Of a DNA stretch of 64,000 nucleotides, positions 1 to 13,000 are shown one piece after another. Within the stretch, counting starts at the first letter, position 1; each line of letters opens with the position of its first letter. The notes under the pieces are model-generated. The model ran no database searches. It was not told the origin of the DNA and saw only the letters and a list, made by a program, of their open reading frames with translations. The translations under genes and the position numbers were made by a program. Origin of the DNA: Serinus canaria (taxonomy: Eukaryota; Chordata; Aves; Passeriformes; Fringillidae); NCBI RefSeq assembly GCF_022539315.1, contig NC_066322.1, positions 18,176,765 to 18,240,764 of the forward strand. The letters run 5' to 3'.

Positions 1-254
1 GCAGTATCCTGGCTAGAGCCTGGCCTGATCAGCAAAGGCCTCCACCCCAGCCTTCATGCAGAGAGTAAGGGGAACAGCAAACTGGGCTTTTCAGACACCA
101 GCTGTTTCCCTGGCATCGCTGCCTCCCTCTCTGCACGTGCCTTTGTCATTCCCTGAATCTCTGCCTGCTGTACAACTCTTGGAATCAGTTAACATGACTT
201 TCGGGATGTTTTCCTCTTGCCTTAAAGGACTCATGTGTTTTGTTTTTCCCTCAG

Positions 255-320
255 TCACAGCAGAACATAGAAAATGGTCTACACGGAAAACGTGAAAGAT
301 GGTTTCTATGCAAATGGAAG
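255..320 (+). other. Candidate 5' exon of an unknown transcript (weak)
   Basis: A pyrimidine-rich tract ending TTTTTCCCTCAG (243-254) is followed by 66 bases and a donor-like GTAATG at 321. Inside, the ATG at 274 has A at -3 and G at +4. It would encode MVYTENVKDGFYANGR up to the donor. A second frame across the whole 66 bases is also open. I do not recognise the peptide and found no partner exon downstream, so this may be chance. Confidence 0.2.
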
Positions 321-3300
321 GTAATGTCAGCCAAATTAATTTGTTCATTCAACATCTATAAATAATTTTGTATTCTGCATTTACAAATTTATATTATTTT
401 TTATAGGGAATCTATTTTCTGCATATTCAATTCATTTTTTAAGTGCTCCAACCATTTTTCACCATTCCATAAAGCAGGTTCATTTAAATATTATGCTTAT
501 CAATCACAAGGGAAATTACCTCTTTTATTCCTTATTATGAGATTGAAGTTCTACCCCTTTTTGGGGAAGATTTTGTAGTATCTTACCAAAAATTCTTTTT
601 GATTCAGGGAGCGGGGGAAAGTAGGGAAGGTCAGACAAATGCTGCCAAAGGCTAGCTGCAATTATCAGCTTGAGAAAAAAACAGCTACGGTTTGTAGAGT
701 GATGTTGAACGAGTACAAATACATACTTTTATAATGTTATGACCTTCCTTAAAATTCATTTAAGCAAATTGGTTAAAATTTAGGTGAGTTATTAAGAACC
801 CCATAAAATAGACAATCTATTAATGCAGAAGGAGCTAGCACCATTGATACTTTAAATATAGGAAATATGGATTTTTATCAGTTTGCCCTCAGAATGAGGG
901 AAGAGATTTTCCAGGATAAGAGACACCTGAGTGATTTAAACTTTCAGGCTGACATAGCTCTGTTGTTGAGTGCATGTAACCTCCCCAAGATCACAGACAG
1001 GTGCTAGGCACAGGTCTTCCACAAAAGAGAAAATCAAAGCTTTGAATCATACATTCAAGGGCTTCTCACTGAGAGAGAAGTGAATAATTTTAAAAAATAT
1101 TCTGAATATTGAATAAACACCACAGCAGCATGGATGGCGACAGCAGAAGCTGGAAGGGTACCTGGGCTGTTCCCCAGCTCTGGCCCTGGCTTTGCATAGT
1201 GCTGAGTCTGGGACCAGGGCAATTCCAGCTGTGCCAGAGCAGGTGTGGGAGTGTCCTCACAAGCAGAAGGATGAGTCACCTCCTGTGTGGGCAGCACCAA
1301 CCTCGGCCCACTAGGGAGACCATGCCTGCAACATCAAGCATCCTTTCTCCAGGCACACTGTGGTGTTTTCCAGTTACAACCCCTCTGTGTATGGCCAATA
1401 TCCTTACAAACATCCTGTTCCTTCTGTGAGCCACGGTGGCTTTACACCAGCAGGCAGCAGCGTCAAGAAAACATCTGAGAGTTAAAATGCACCATCTCAG
1501 CCTCCTACTCTATTGCCCCCCCAGAAAATACCACACACATTCAGGCTAGGGGCCATTTTAATAACACCACTTACCCTGCTGAGGGTATCTTCTTATGCCA
1601 CTACAGTGAGGAATAACTTCTCCCTACACTGTCTGCAGGACAAATGTGGATTTCTTCAAAATAATAGAGATCTGAAAATAAAAGGATATTGATTTAGGCC
1701 ATGTTGTCAATCACAGCAAAGAACAGTCCAACAGGTATAGCATTAAGGGAGTTTGTAACAAAATGTCCTTCTGTTTCTGAAGACCAGCAGATATACGTGG
1801 GTTTAATGTTGGTTGGATGGACTATAAACTTCCAAGCATTTCCTCTGAGACAAAGTGTTTTGCTGGAGACAAGCAAGACCAAGAGAATTTCCACTGGACC
1901 AAAAAAATTTATTCAACTAACAACTTTATTAGCACCTTAGAAGGGCAGCAGCAGGAAAACCCGAGCAATGTGCTGTGCAGCTGAACTTGGCAAGCATCAG
2001 GTAACTCTAAACTTGTGCAGATCCCTCAGCCACTCATGAATTGCCCAGGTTCCTGATACCTGGTTGTCTTGAGGTGCTACTGACACAAAAGTGTCCATCC
2101 TTTGCATCTTGCTGTGTTCTCCCTCATTCCCAGCAGGAAGGATGCTGCCAGCCTCAGGCATGCTGCTCCACACTGCAAGTAACCCAGATCCTATGGCCAG
2201 CAGGCATTTGCTGTTAAAATGCACAGGCAGGCAGCCCAGGGTCTCACTGCACAGACCTGCACAGACAGACCCATGGCATGGGACACTACACAGCCTCTAT
2301 ATTAAACAGAGCTTCAAAGCCACAAAAATATTAACAGACACCAAAAAATAGAAGCACAAAGGTCCTTTAATAGTCCTATGCTGCTCTTGCCATGAGCTCA
2401 AGCGCTTAGTGAGGAAGTGACCTTTACAAAATTATTGTTTATGATCTCTCCGTGTGTGCCAGTATAGGCACAAAGAGTATTCCAACTTATTTAAAAGGTT
2501 ACATATCAAAACTGAATATGCAGTACAACTGTATTATCACACTGTATAGCTTTTACATGGGAAATCCAATCCTTGAGTATGACTTCTAGGCACTGGGGCC
2601 AGATTCTCTCTCACTATTCAAACTAGAGATGAAGATGCAACATAACAAAATAATTTATTCATCCCACATTTCCTGTTTTTAAATTATCTAAAAATCACTC
2701 GGAACTTTCCCCAAATAATTGCTGGCTTTAACTTACTCACAAATTTCTTCCAATAATCAGTATTTTAGCTTGCAAAATATTTGAACATGGAATTCAAGGT
2801 ACTCAATATCCTGGCAAACCAAGGCTGGTCATGCTGAAAAATTTGGTTGTCTCAGTTTCAGAACCTGATTCAATTATTTTTGAGTTGTATGGTATCTCTT
2901 ATGGTACCTTATGCATCATAAACAATTTCTCCCTCCCCTGCTGCTTGTTAGAGGCACTGGCTGTGCCTGATGAGGGAGACAGACCCAGCACTGCCTGTTA
3001 CCTGCCCTCAAGCTGGCTCCAGTAACTCCAGGTGGGAAACCACTCTCCTGTTCCGAGGGAACACTTGTGTGTGTATATTTCCTTGCTCCACCAGTGAGAA
3101 GGTGCCTTGGATCAGCCATAGGGAATACTCCATTCAGCTGCCAAGGTGAAAGATGAAATCAGGACACATTTAGTCCAGCAAAGTGGTTGAACTGAAAATG
3201 AACTCACAAAATAAAAACTAAACTGAAATTTAAAAGTGCATTCCCAGACTCCTTATGGATGAGGAGGTCTCCTCCCCTGTAAGATTCGTAGCACAGGGGC

Positions 3301-4885
3301 TGCTAAGGCCAGGTGCAAGCCTCACTGAGGCTGGTCCCCCTGAGCAGCCCCTTCCCCTTGTTCCAACTGGGTGAGCTCACCTTCCTGGGCTGCCAGCAGC
3401 TTCTCCTCTGAGCCTCCCCACACATCACAGCTCTGGCCAGAACTGACCCTACTGCATCCATGGACGGGTCAAGCATCCTTCCTACTTCTCCTTGTTTCTA
3501 GGAACACAGAGATACCTGTGCCGAGCAGGCCCACACCCCATCCTCTCATCTCACTTGCTGGTTCTGGTTTATCCTCCTGATATGAAAGACTTGCCAAACT
3601 ATCATTTCTCTTACGACCCTTAGCAAGAATATTGTTTTCAGCTTCAGTTCTTCCTGCAAGTCATCTGGCTCTAGATAATGTTTAAACTGTATACACCATA
3701 AGAGCAGATCTATACAAACACCTTGTTAGATCTAGGACTTCTTTAGTGAAGTCAGCTTCTAATTGAAACCACACATCCCATGGTGGAGCTCCAATGACAG
3801 TCATTGCATGTATATCACTTTTTCTAAGCTACCCTAAACTATCAGCCATTGCAATCTATCATGATTCTTGTTTTCAATGGCCAAAAATCCAAACAATCAC
3901 TTCCTTAAAATTATTCTGCTTGGACATAGTCACTGAACTTGTCCATGATCATGGCCTGACAGCACAAATGAGGAGAAATTGGCCTCTAAGATTTACTCAT
4001 GCTGAAGTACAATGTTCAATACATTTTTTAAAAAGTTTTCAAATGAAAATTTTCACAGTTTCTTGTTTTCTTGTATATTCTCATTTGTTTTTGCTTCTTG
4101 ATGAATCCTGTAATTCACAAGGCAAAGGTTTTCCAAAGTGTTCTATCCAGCTAAAACCTTCCTGGACGCCTTCAAATATGCAGTCCCACAGATCACAAAT
4201 ATCAGGCAGCAGGATGTAAAATCCAAATCTCACAATTAAATATATCACTGAAAAATTATTTTCTGCAAGCATATGAAATATCTAATTGAAAATTTGCTTT
4301 TTCAAATATTCATGAAAGGTAATTTCAAGTGCATGTATGCTCGTAGAAAGCAAATTCACAAAGTCATAGGCATGATCAATTTGGAGTTAATTTTTGAATT
4401 TAAATGAATATTCATGGACATTTTCAACTATTCGTTAAACTTCAATACAGACTCATCAGCACTCATTTGCACCTAGTTTTTATTAGTGCAAATGAGGATT
4501 AAAAACACTGAAATCAAAAGTTGAGCATGTCTGAAAAATCCTTAAAAATCACAATTAAAACAGCCTTTCTTAACTTCAGAATGGAATAAATCAACCTTTC
4601 TTTTTCTAGCTTCCTTTTCTATCAAAATTTGAGAATGATTTGTTAACTTTTGAAGTTATTGTTCTGCTGTCAGCTAAAGCTATTTATATGCTTTGATACT
4701 AAACATTCCTTTACATAATGGTGTCTTTTCCTCCCAATTCCTTAAAAATTACTCATCTGCATTATTTTTTTCCACATTTCCTAGGATTTAGTTTAAATGA
4801 AGTTCATAAAACTCTCATAAAATTTTCTATTTCAAGCTGATTTCAAATGCTACCAAGTTGAATATTAAAAGTTCTTCCATTTACC
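321..4885. other. Intergenic, no gene seen
   Basis: AT-rich sequence with only short open frames on both strands, none with recognisable domains or splice-supported structure. No mobile element is identified with confidence. Confidence 0.6.
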
Positions 4886-4906
4886 AAAAAAAAAAAAAAA
4901 AAAAAA
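4886..4906. repeat. Poly-A run of about 21 bases
   Basis: Uninterrupted A run within AT-rich DNA. It could be the remnant tail of a retrotransposed sequence, but no body is recognisable next to it. Confidence 0.8.
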
Positions 4907-7900
4907 GACAATATCAAGGAAAAAAGGAAGATTATATTTTAGGCACTAAACCTAAGTAATGGGAGGTCAGTGAATTATTGAACAATTTTCCTAAAGAGCA
5001 GCAGTAGTCATGCTTAGGTTACTTACATGCTTTGTGTTCTCATGTGAAGAAGAACTAGTGGGATATGATAATAAAGTAAAATTGCATTCTTTGAAAAGCT
5101 TTAGTCACGAAACTTATTTTTTTCCACATCTTATGATTTATTTTTCAGTTTGATGAAAACTCAGCAGTTCCTTATTTTATATGTCTTCAATTTTACCTGG
5201 AAATGCTGGGATGACCCTGAAGCTGTTTAGAAAGATGGGATTATATTAAAGGTCATATTTTCAAAGATATTCTAGGTGAGTTAGAAGTGTAAAGGTCTTT
5301 TCTGCTATAGGATTCAAAATGTCCTAGTCATTTCTAGAAAGGGCATAAATCTGTGATTGTTTAGCTCTTTTGACTGTCTTCCTAACATGACTTGATCAGA
5401 GCAATGCACAATGACACACACTGAGTTGCATCACAAAAGCTAACAAATTACATTAGAGCTAATCGAGTTTGTGCTCTGTGATATCAAACATAAGCCTTTT
5501 CAGAAAATCCAACAATGAACATGATGCCCATCATTCTTGAAGACTATCCAATCCTTTCTTCCTCCTTTCCCCTGGAAAGATGAAGAACAGACGTAGAACA
5601 ACATCTCTTCGGAATGTCATGGCACTTTCTGGATGTCACAAATGCAATATTTGCAGTTACTGTTTGCATTTATATAGAGCTAATTACTTCACTACAAAAT
5701 AATTTTCTGGGAAGTATTTGCAACAAATGAGGAATCTAAAAAAAAAAAAGAAAGAAAAAAGAAAAAAATAAAAAAGGGTACCCCTCCCCTTTTATTTTTG
5801 AACCATTTTTCTTAGCTTATCCTAACATCTAAAATCAATATTTTTCCCTCTACTTATTTTCTTCAGAATCCAGCTTCTGGGTATGCTTTATACAAGGCAA
5901 AGTGAAAGGCTTAGCTTTGAAGTCACAGAAAATTCAGTGGCCAAGTGTATGAGCAATTCATAGAAATACATGTGAAGGCATAGAGCAGAGAACTGGTACA
6001 GATCAGAAAAACTACCCAAGCTGCTCTATCAATTCAGCTTCATTTATTAAAAGGAACTGACAAGATACTCTGTATTGGAGTCTTGGATATATTACTTACA
6101 GAACAACAGGTCAAACTTTATGAGAAATTTCTGTTGCTGCCTTTTGAGGATGCAAAGGTCTTACTGCAGGAGGATCATTTAACTCCCCTGAGACAAGACA
6201 TTCTCGTTCCATCCTCTTCACCTTTATTTCTTAGAGGATATTCACTCTTCTGCAATAATCAGGAATTATCTACAGTTCCGAAAATACAAACGAAACATGA
6301 CATTTCCTTAAATCCTTTCCTATTATTAGAATAGTGAGACAGTCAATGCTAATTGATCAGCCAAGTCATGTCTTAGTGAAGGAAACTGGTTTAACACAGG
6401 TTTTAATTTCAGTTGCAGAATTCTGCAGTATTCTTCCCCATTCAGCAGAGAGAATTTTCATCCTTGTCCTCTTTGCTTTCTTATTCACCCCACAGTCATT
6501 TATTCAACTCTGTGGTTGTGAAGACTGCAGTAGCTGTTAGTCTACATGAAGAAACTGTTACAGGCACACCAAATAGATGATATGCAAATATACCATTGTG
6601 ATTCATGTTTCTTTAGGCTAATTTATATTTTAATGAATTTGGTCATTGGGAATTGAAGTACTTTAGCTTCAGAAATAGAGCTTGTTGAAAACCTTTCCCT
6701 GAAATACATAAATTTTAAGCATGTTTTCAGCCAGCTCAAATCATTGTTGAGATCCTTTATTTAGTGAACCAACACTTCAACAAATAAGACAGATACAACT
6801 TTTGTATAATAATCCATAATTTGATATATGAGAGATAGGGATAGCAAAGAAAGCCATGCCCACGGGGACAAGCTACTTCTGAGGTACAACACAGTTATAA
6901 ATCACAATCTGAAAATTACTCTAAAATCACTCTGCCACTGTTTTGTTGCAGGAGTGGCTTCTTTCAGGAGATAATGCAAAGAAATTTGAAAGATGCCATC
7001 AAGATGGAATAGACAAGTTCTAGTCATAATTGGGAAACACAGGAGTGGCTTACATGTCAGAGAGAGGCAGGAATAGGCTGATGGGAGCACTCATAAGGTG
7101 GAAGTGGTCAGTGCTGCAGCCTGGTGCCACTAGAACTGATATGAGGAAGATCACCCATACAAAAACTTCCACAGATCTGAAGGAACTGTAAAACCAGCAA
7201 AGTTCTGATTTTAGCATGCAACACAGAATTTTGGTGGGAAAATCCAGAACTCAGGTTGGTGAAGAGAATTCAGACATTAATGAAACTGCTTTGGGAAGGG
7301 GTATAAGCCTTACCCATGTTGGCTGTCACAATGACTGCCTTCTGAATTCATATTGAAGCTTTAATGCATGCATTTTCCCTGCAAAAAAGCACTGAATTTG
7401 TATTTTACCTAGGCTGGATACAGTCCAACACCTGAAAAATCTAGACTTCCATTGTCAACACTCAGCTACAGGAAATCTGAGCTTTTAAAGAGGCCCTTTG
7501 CACAACAGACATTTTGGAGCTCTGGCTCATTAGCTGTGGATTACTGAGTTCACTGCTGCTGGAAAGCCTGTGCTGTCATGGTCAAGCCAGAGTCATCTGT
7601 GGTCGCCACTGTTGGCTTTTAAATAGATTACTTCAGTTTGGATGGAAACAACATGCAGATCTAAGATCACAATCAGGAGGATGGGGAAAGACAGAATGAG
7701 ATTAAGAGAGATATCACTAGAAAACCTCACACGCTGAAAACAATGGCAGTAAAATCACAATGACAGAACAATCATTTATGTCATACCAGTTTGAGAGAAC
7801 ATCGATTTAAAAGGTGTAATCAGATCCATTTATTGCAAGGACTGAAAAAATATGGAAACTGTGAAAGTGAATACAAATACATCCTTTGCTGTACTTTAAA

Positions 7901-8040
7901 CCAGTAGCATAGCTTTACCCAATTAGAATGAAATCCATCTTATAAGAAATATCTAATTAGATATGGTAAACTTATTTTATTTTAAAAGAAAGACATTGAT
8001 GACTCCTAATTATACACATACATGTTCTCTAAGCAAATTA
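4907..8040. other. Intergenic, no gene seen
   Basis: AT-rich DNA with a purine-rich A/G run at about 5738-5776 and a 16-base perfect palindrome (7949-7964). The stretch around 5610-5710 has octamer-like and TAATTA-like motifs, which could mean conserved regulatory DNA, but that cannot be shown from one sequence. Confidence 0.5.
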
Positions 8041-8149
8041 CTCATTGTCTAAGGCATTATGCCCAACATGTCCTTATACAACAGTGGCATCTAGTGGCCA
8101 GTGGCCAGGCTCTGCTCCAGCTGGAAGAGGGAGACGGTCAAACGCAGGA

Positions 8150-8700
8150 GTAATGATAAACACCACCGGGTTTTTTGTTTATTTAATAGATCGCATTATT
8201 TCAGATAACGAAATACTTCATGGATTATTATGCTCATGTTAATTACAGGCCTTTTAGCATCCTAGCAGAAGGCACGAACCGATGGCTACTTGGAGACTGG
8301 GAGAGGAAAGGGAAAGCCCCATCCACTGCCAGTCCAATGGAAACTAGGGCTGCGCCAGGTGCTTTCTGCCGTGCTAGCAACATCGACACATGTAGTCTCT
8401 TTCTGTACCTCCAGATTTGTTCCCTGTAGTCCATTTGGTCCAGGTTTATCATTCAAATTGGGAGAATTTTTGCCGTCAACTGGGCGTTGAGCCGGGAGCT
8501 GATGCGGCAGCCCCACAGCCGCGCCGCGCCGGCAGCACCGGCAAGAGGAGCCCCGGCCGGCCCCGGCAGCAGCGCGCAGCCCGGAGCCACTCGCGCGCTC
8601 CTCGCATCGAGCTGCCCTGCTCCATGCCCCACACCTCGACTGGAGTCGGGAAAGCCTTTTGCAAGCCCCTCTGCTTCCCGTTAGCCACCCAACAGCTGAC
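8150..8700. promoter_or_regulatory. Isolated CpG-rich patch with AT-rich homeobox-like flank
   Basis: About 20 CpG dinucleotides are packed into roughly 8465-8615, while the surrounding kilobases are AT-rich and CpG-poor. The left flank (8160-8260) has AT-rich cores such as TTAATTAC. This fits an orphan CpG island, meaning an enhancer or the promoter of an unannotated non-coding RNA. A buried GC-rich repeat is another possibility. Short open frames on both strands here look like composition artefacts. Confidence 0.4.
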
Positions 8701-9392
8701 TCTGCAGCACTAGAGATGAAAAACCCAGTGGAATAAATAATTACATTTTACAGACCTGCATCCTGGAAGTATCTGTAATTAATGATAAACAGAAAAAAAA
8801 TGATGTGATGACAACATGCCCTAAAAGCAATACCTCACCATGACCCTGACTAACTTGCCATCAGCTGAGCCCTGCATTTATCAGTAAATCTCATTTTATG
8901 AAAAATAAGAACTTAATATTCTAGAACTAGCTGTATGTTCTGGATAACAACATTGTGAGTATACACTCTTGCTATAGATGACAACCACAGGCATCAGTGA
9001 AAGCTGTGTTTTAAAAAGTATATGCCTCCAAGATCCAATACTGATCTTATTGGTCAGACACGCAAACCCAAACAGTATTTCTCAGCTCCTCATTGTAACA
9101 GGCTACTCCTATTCCCAGAAAAGCCTTGGGGCTTGATACCAGAAGCCCTGAAAAATCAGACATCCTTGAATTGTCAGATTGGCAAGCTGTGATAACCAAA
9201 GAGATAAAGATAAAATTCAGACAAGATAAAATTCAGATTCCACCTCAACTCACAGGAATGCAGTACTATTTCTGAGAGTCTATAAACTCAAAAATATTCC
9301 TGGCAGATTTGAGCCCTTATTTCTTAACAAATAAATATCATAATTGAGATCATTAATTAAATTTGGAAAGTCTTTTTTTTTGTGTGTGTTTT

Positions 9393-9394
<2 letters not shown>

Positions 9395-9426
<32 letters not shown>
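9395..9426. repeat. (AT)16 microsatellite
   Basis: Perfect 32-base AT dinucleotide array, preceded by a short T run and (GT)4. Likely length-polymorphic. Confidence 0.95.
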
Positions 9427-9429
<3 letters not shown>

Positions 9430-9986
9430 AATATATTAAACAGGGATTTTCAGCATCATCCACTTATTATAACTAGTATTGTCTTATATTTAATTTCTTC
9501 TGATCAATGACATTAAGGAAAGACAGAGTATCTTGTAGAAATTAGCTTCGTTGTCCAGTTTTTTTGGAGGTAAAAGAAAAGTCAAGGATTTCATGCACCA
9601 AACCTGATCTCTAACTAGTCTGGGATTTTACCAATTCCCTGCTGCTGGGTCCCACTTACCCGGCTTTTTCTCTCAATCCAGCCATCCTGCAAAGGGCTGC
9701 ACTAAGTCAGCATTCTTCTACTGGATTGTTCCAGTGATCAATAGAGAAAGGACAATGATTTATTTATAAAGCAGCAATGCAGCACTGCAAGAATTAGTTC
9801 TCTTCTGGAAACGTTTCCCATTTTACACATTTCTCACATAAAAGAATGCACAATAAACTTCAGCATGAATTGCAGTGCAAACCACATTTTAACTGTACTC
9901 CTTCATTTGCTTCTTTTTAGGAAGTATTTTGTGGTTTTGTTGTTTGGCTGTTGGGGTTTTTTTTGGAGGGGTGGCGTAGGAGTGTG

Positions 9987-10012
9987 TATTTATTTATTTA
10001 TTGATTTATTTA
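9987..10012. repeat. TTTA tetranucleotide run
   Basis: About six TTTA units with one G interruption. Confidence 0.85.
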
Positions 10013-13000
10013 AAGCTTGTTGTGTATTGATTTAGCAAGGAACAGGTAATAGCCATATCAATTTTCTCACAGTGAGATGTATTGGTAGAAAAACAATTTT
10101 ATAACTAAACAGAAATGACTGATCTATTGGCTAGTAGGAGCTATTCTATTATACATAGATTATAGAGCTGATTTATATAAATAACTTAAGCGAGGTCTGT
10201 ATTTTAGACATGCTTCAACTAACATAGGCAGTATTGTTAAAAGCAAAAGGGCCACATCAGCAGTATAACATACACCAGAAGCTGATATTTTGCATAGGAA
10301 ATGGGATATGTGTCTCCGAGTTCCTTATTATGTTGATTATTACATTTGGGAGAAATAACATTGAGTATTATTATGGCAGCTTGAGAAATAACAATATATC
10401 TGAATCTGCAAAAAATACAGCTTGTAACAATCTGAGCACACACTCAGTGTTTCAGAAAAAGTAAATGTGATAGAAAGTATGTTTTACATCCTCAAGAAGA
10501 GATTTCCCCCCTGCCCCCCTTTTGGGTTGTATGCTTCTTCATAATCATCATTTTGCAATCTAATGTCAGAATGAAGCACAAAAGAGAATTTTTTTCCAAC
10601 AATTGGAATTGCCATGGCAACACCCCAGATCTCAGATAAAGTTTGGTCCTATACTGATAGTCACATTAGCATTTGTTTTTGTGCTAAGTGCAATACTGCA
10701 TGTGAAAAGCACCTCAGTCTCTCTAGTTATGTATAAGAAGATGTAATTTCATTATTTCAGAAATGTGAAATACAAAATTTTGACAGCTCCACAGAAAGCT
10801 TCACCTTTAAAATCATGTTTTTGAAATGACACAAATCATCAGAAGAAAACTAGGTACGGCTATCTATATTAAATGCAGTTGTTTGCATCGCTAGTCTCAT
10901 GCTGAATCTGAGTATCAACTGTCCACTGTCCCCTTTCCAGCAGCTCTTAAGTTTCCCAAACATATTGATCTTCAGTCTTTGAATTCACATCCATATATAA
11001 ACGGATGAATTTAAGCAACACCTACTAAAGAATCAAAGGATACTATTTTTACCAGACATATTTATAATTGCCTTACACTACTGCAAAAAAAAATCAGTTG
11101 ATGATAAAGACAGGCATTTCTTTTCTGACACACAAAAATCCTATCCAAACTATAAGGCAACTAAAAACCTTGAAATTACAAATATTCTATGCTGGGAAAT
11201 CCACATATCTATAAAATATATACACGTCAAAACATTTAGGATGTATTCAGGAGGCTTTTATTCTGTATCATTAATCTTTAGGTTTGTAGAACAACCTACC
11301 AGAAACAAAATACAGAGGGACAACTATGACCATTTGAGATGAAAACTGATTCCTCCCCAAGCAGAAAACAAAATCAGGATATACTTTCTATCATGGCAGC
11401 ATACAGTTCAGATTTCAATCAATCACTGTTTTTTTTAAATACTGTAGAGCCAAATGCTGTGTTTCAAAAAAACATGATGGAAATTTCTAGGAGATAACCA
11501 TAATAATTCCCAAATAAACTGCCTAACAAATAGACAGAGTGCCAAATAATTGAATTTTAACAGTTACGATGACAAAATAAATAGTAGAGAACACAAGATG
11601 AGACTGAAATCCTGTTGCAAAAATAAGCTTTGAGTGTAAATCATTGGGCAAATGTAATAACAATTGAAAAAAAAAAGCAATTCAAGTATGTGGTCTTGGC
11701 ATACTCAAGCAGGTATCACATGCTTGGTAATTAATACAGTAAAGAATGTACTACACAATGTTTCCAGCTGGAGAGAGTAACTCAAATGCAAGATCCGTGT
11801 CTCCTTTCTCTTTAAGGGACAGATGGGTAAACAGCACTGGCTAGGAAAGGATCTTTCAGAAGCCTGACATTAAACAAAGCAGTCATGGCTGTCATTGGAA
11901 AGATCCTAAATTCTAAAATTTTATGAGTATACAGGGTCTGCCTGAAATACATGCTGTGTTTGAAGTGTTACTATTTTCCTGTTCATGTTACAGATACAAC
12001 TTCACGGATCCAGGATGACAGGTTTATCTCCTCAAATTAAAAACCTGACAACTGTATTTAAGGGCAGAATAAGCTAATGACCAAAGCTATGAAAATAAAA
12101 AAAGCCTAGGACCAGATACTGCTGGCTGTTGTGGGGCTCAGTTTCTAAGCACTCAGAAGAACTTTTAAATCCGTCTTTACTTGCCCCAATAAGTGTACAT
12201 TATTCTTTACTGGGTATCTCAGTACCTTCACACACCAGCATTCTACTCTAACACAAAAGCCCTTAGAGCTAGGTTTAGAGTCCTGCACCACTTTTTCTTG
12301 AGATCAAGAACCTCCACTGTTGCAGAATCCTTGGCAGATAAATTCTGCATGTCCTGGATGAGGTCCTGACAAGCCAGGAACACATGCTGCAATAAAGTCA
12401 ACTTATATGTGATTCCTTTTTAATATTTACTGTGGGATACTAGGGAGGAGAAAGGAACATCATGCTACAATTCCTCGACATTTGTTAACTTTTTTCTTTA
12501 TCCTATTGATTTGTATCCTGCAAAACAGGCTGTGAAGTTAACAATCATCATTCAGGTTTACCCCTGCTTTAATGCACAAATTCTAAATTAAGAGACATTT
12601 GTTATGGAAAAGGCAAAGCATTCTGTTAATTCACATCATATTGCACTCTCCCAAGCAAAATGTTTATTTTGTGCAGGTAAAAACTGGGACCTTTTTGGGC
12701 ATACTTTGAATCAGCTTTTCCATATTTGACATTGTTAAGCATTCTCTATGATGTGAGGCAAAACATAAGTTGAGCAATGATAACTCAGTATTTTGGAGAT
12801 CATAAGCTGAAACAGAAAGCTGGGAGGGAGATGGGAAGACAGCAGTAAGACTACATGACTAAGCATCTGGTTTTTCACACATTTCCTTGCTGCCCTACAA
12901 TTTTTCTAGTAGCTCCTCTTTGAAGGGAATAACACATAGGTAGCTGTGTCACTGGCAGCTCTATCTGCAAGCATGCAGTTGTGATTTGCTTATGCAGTGC

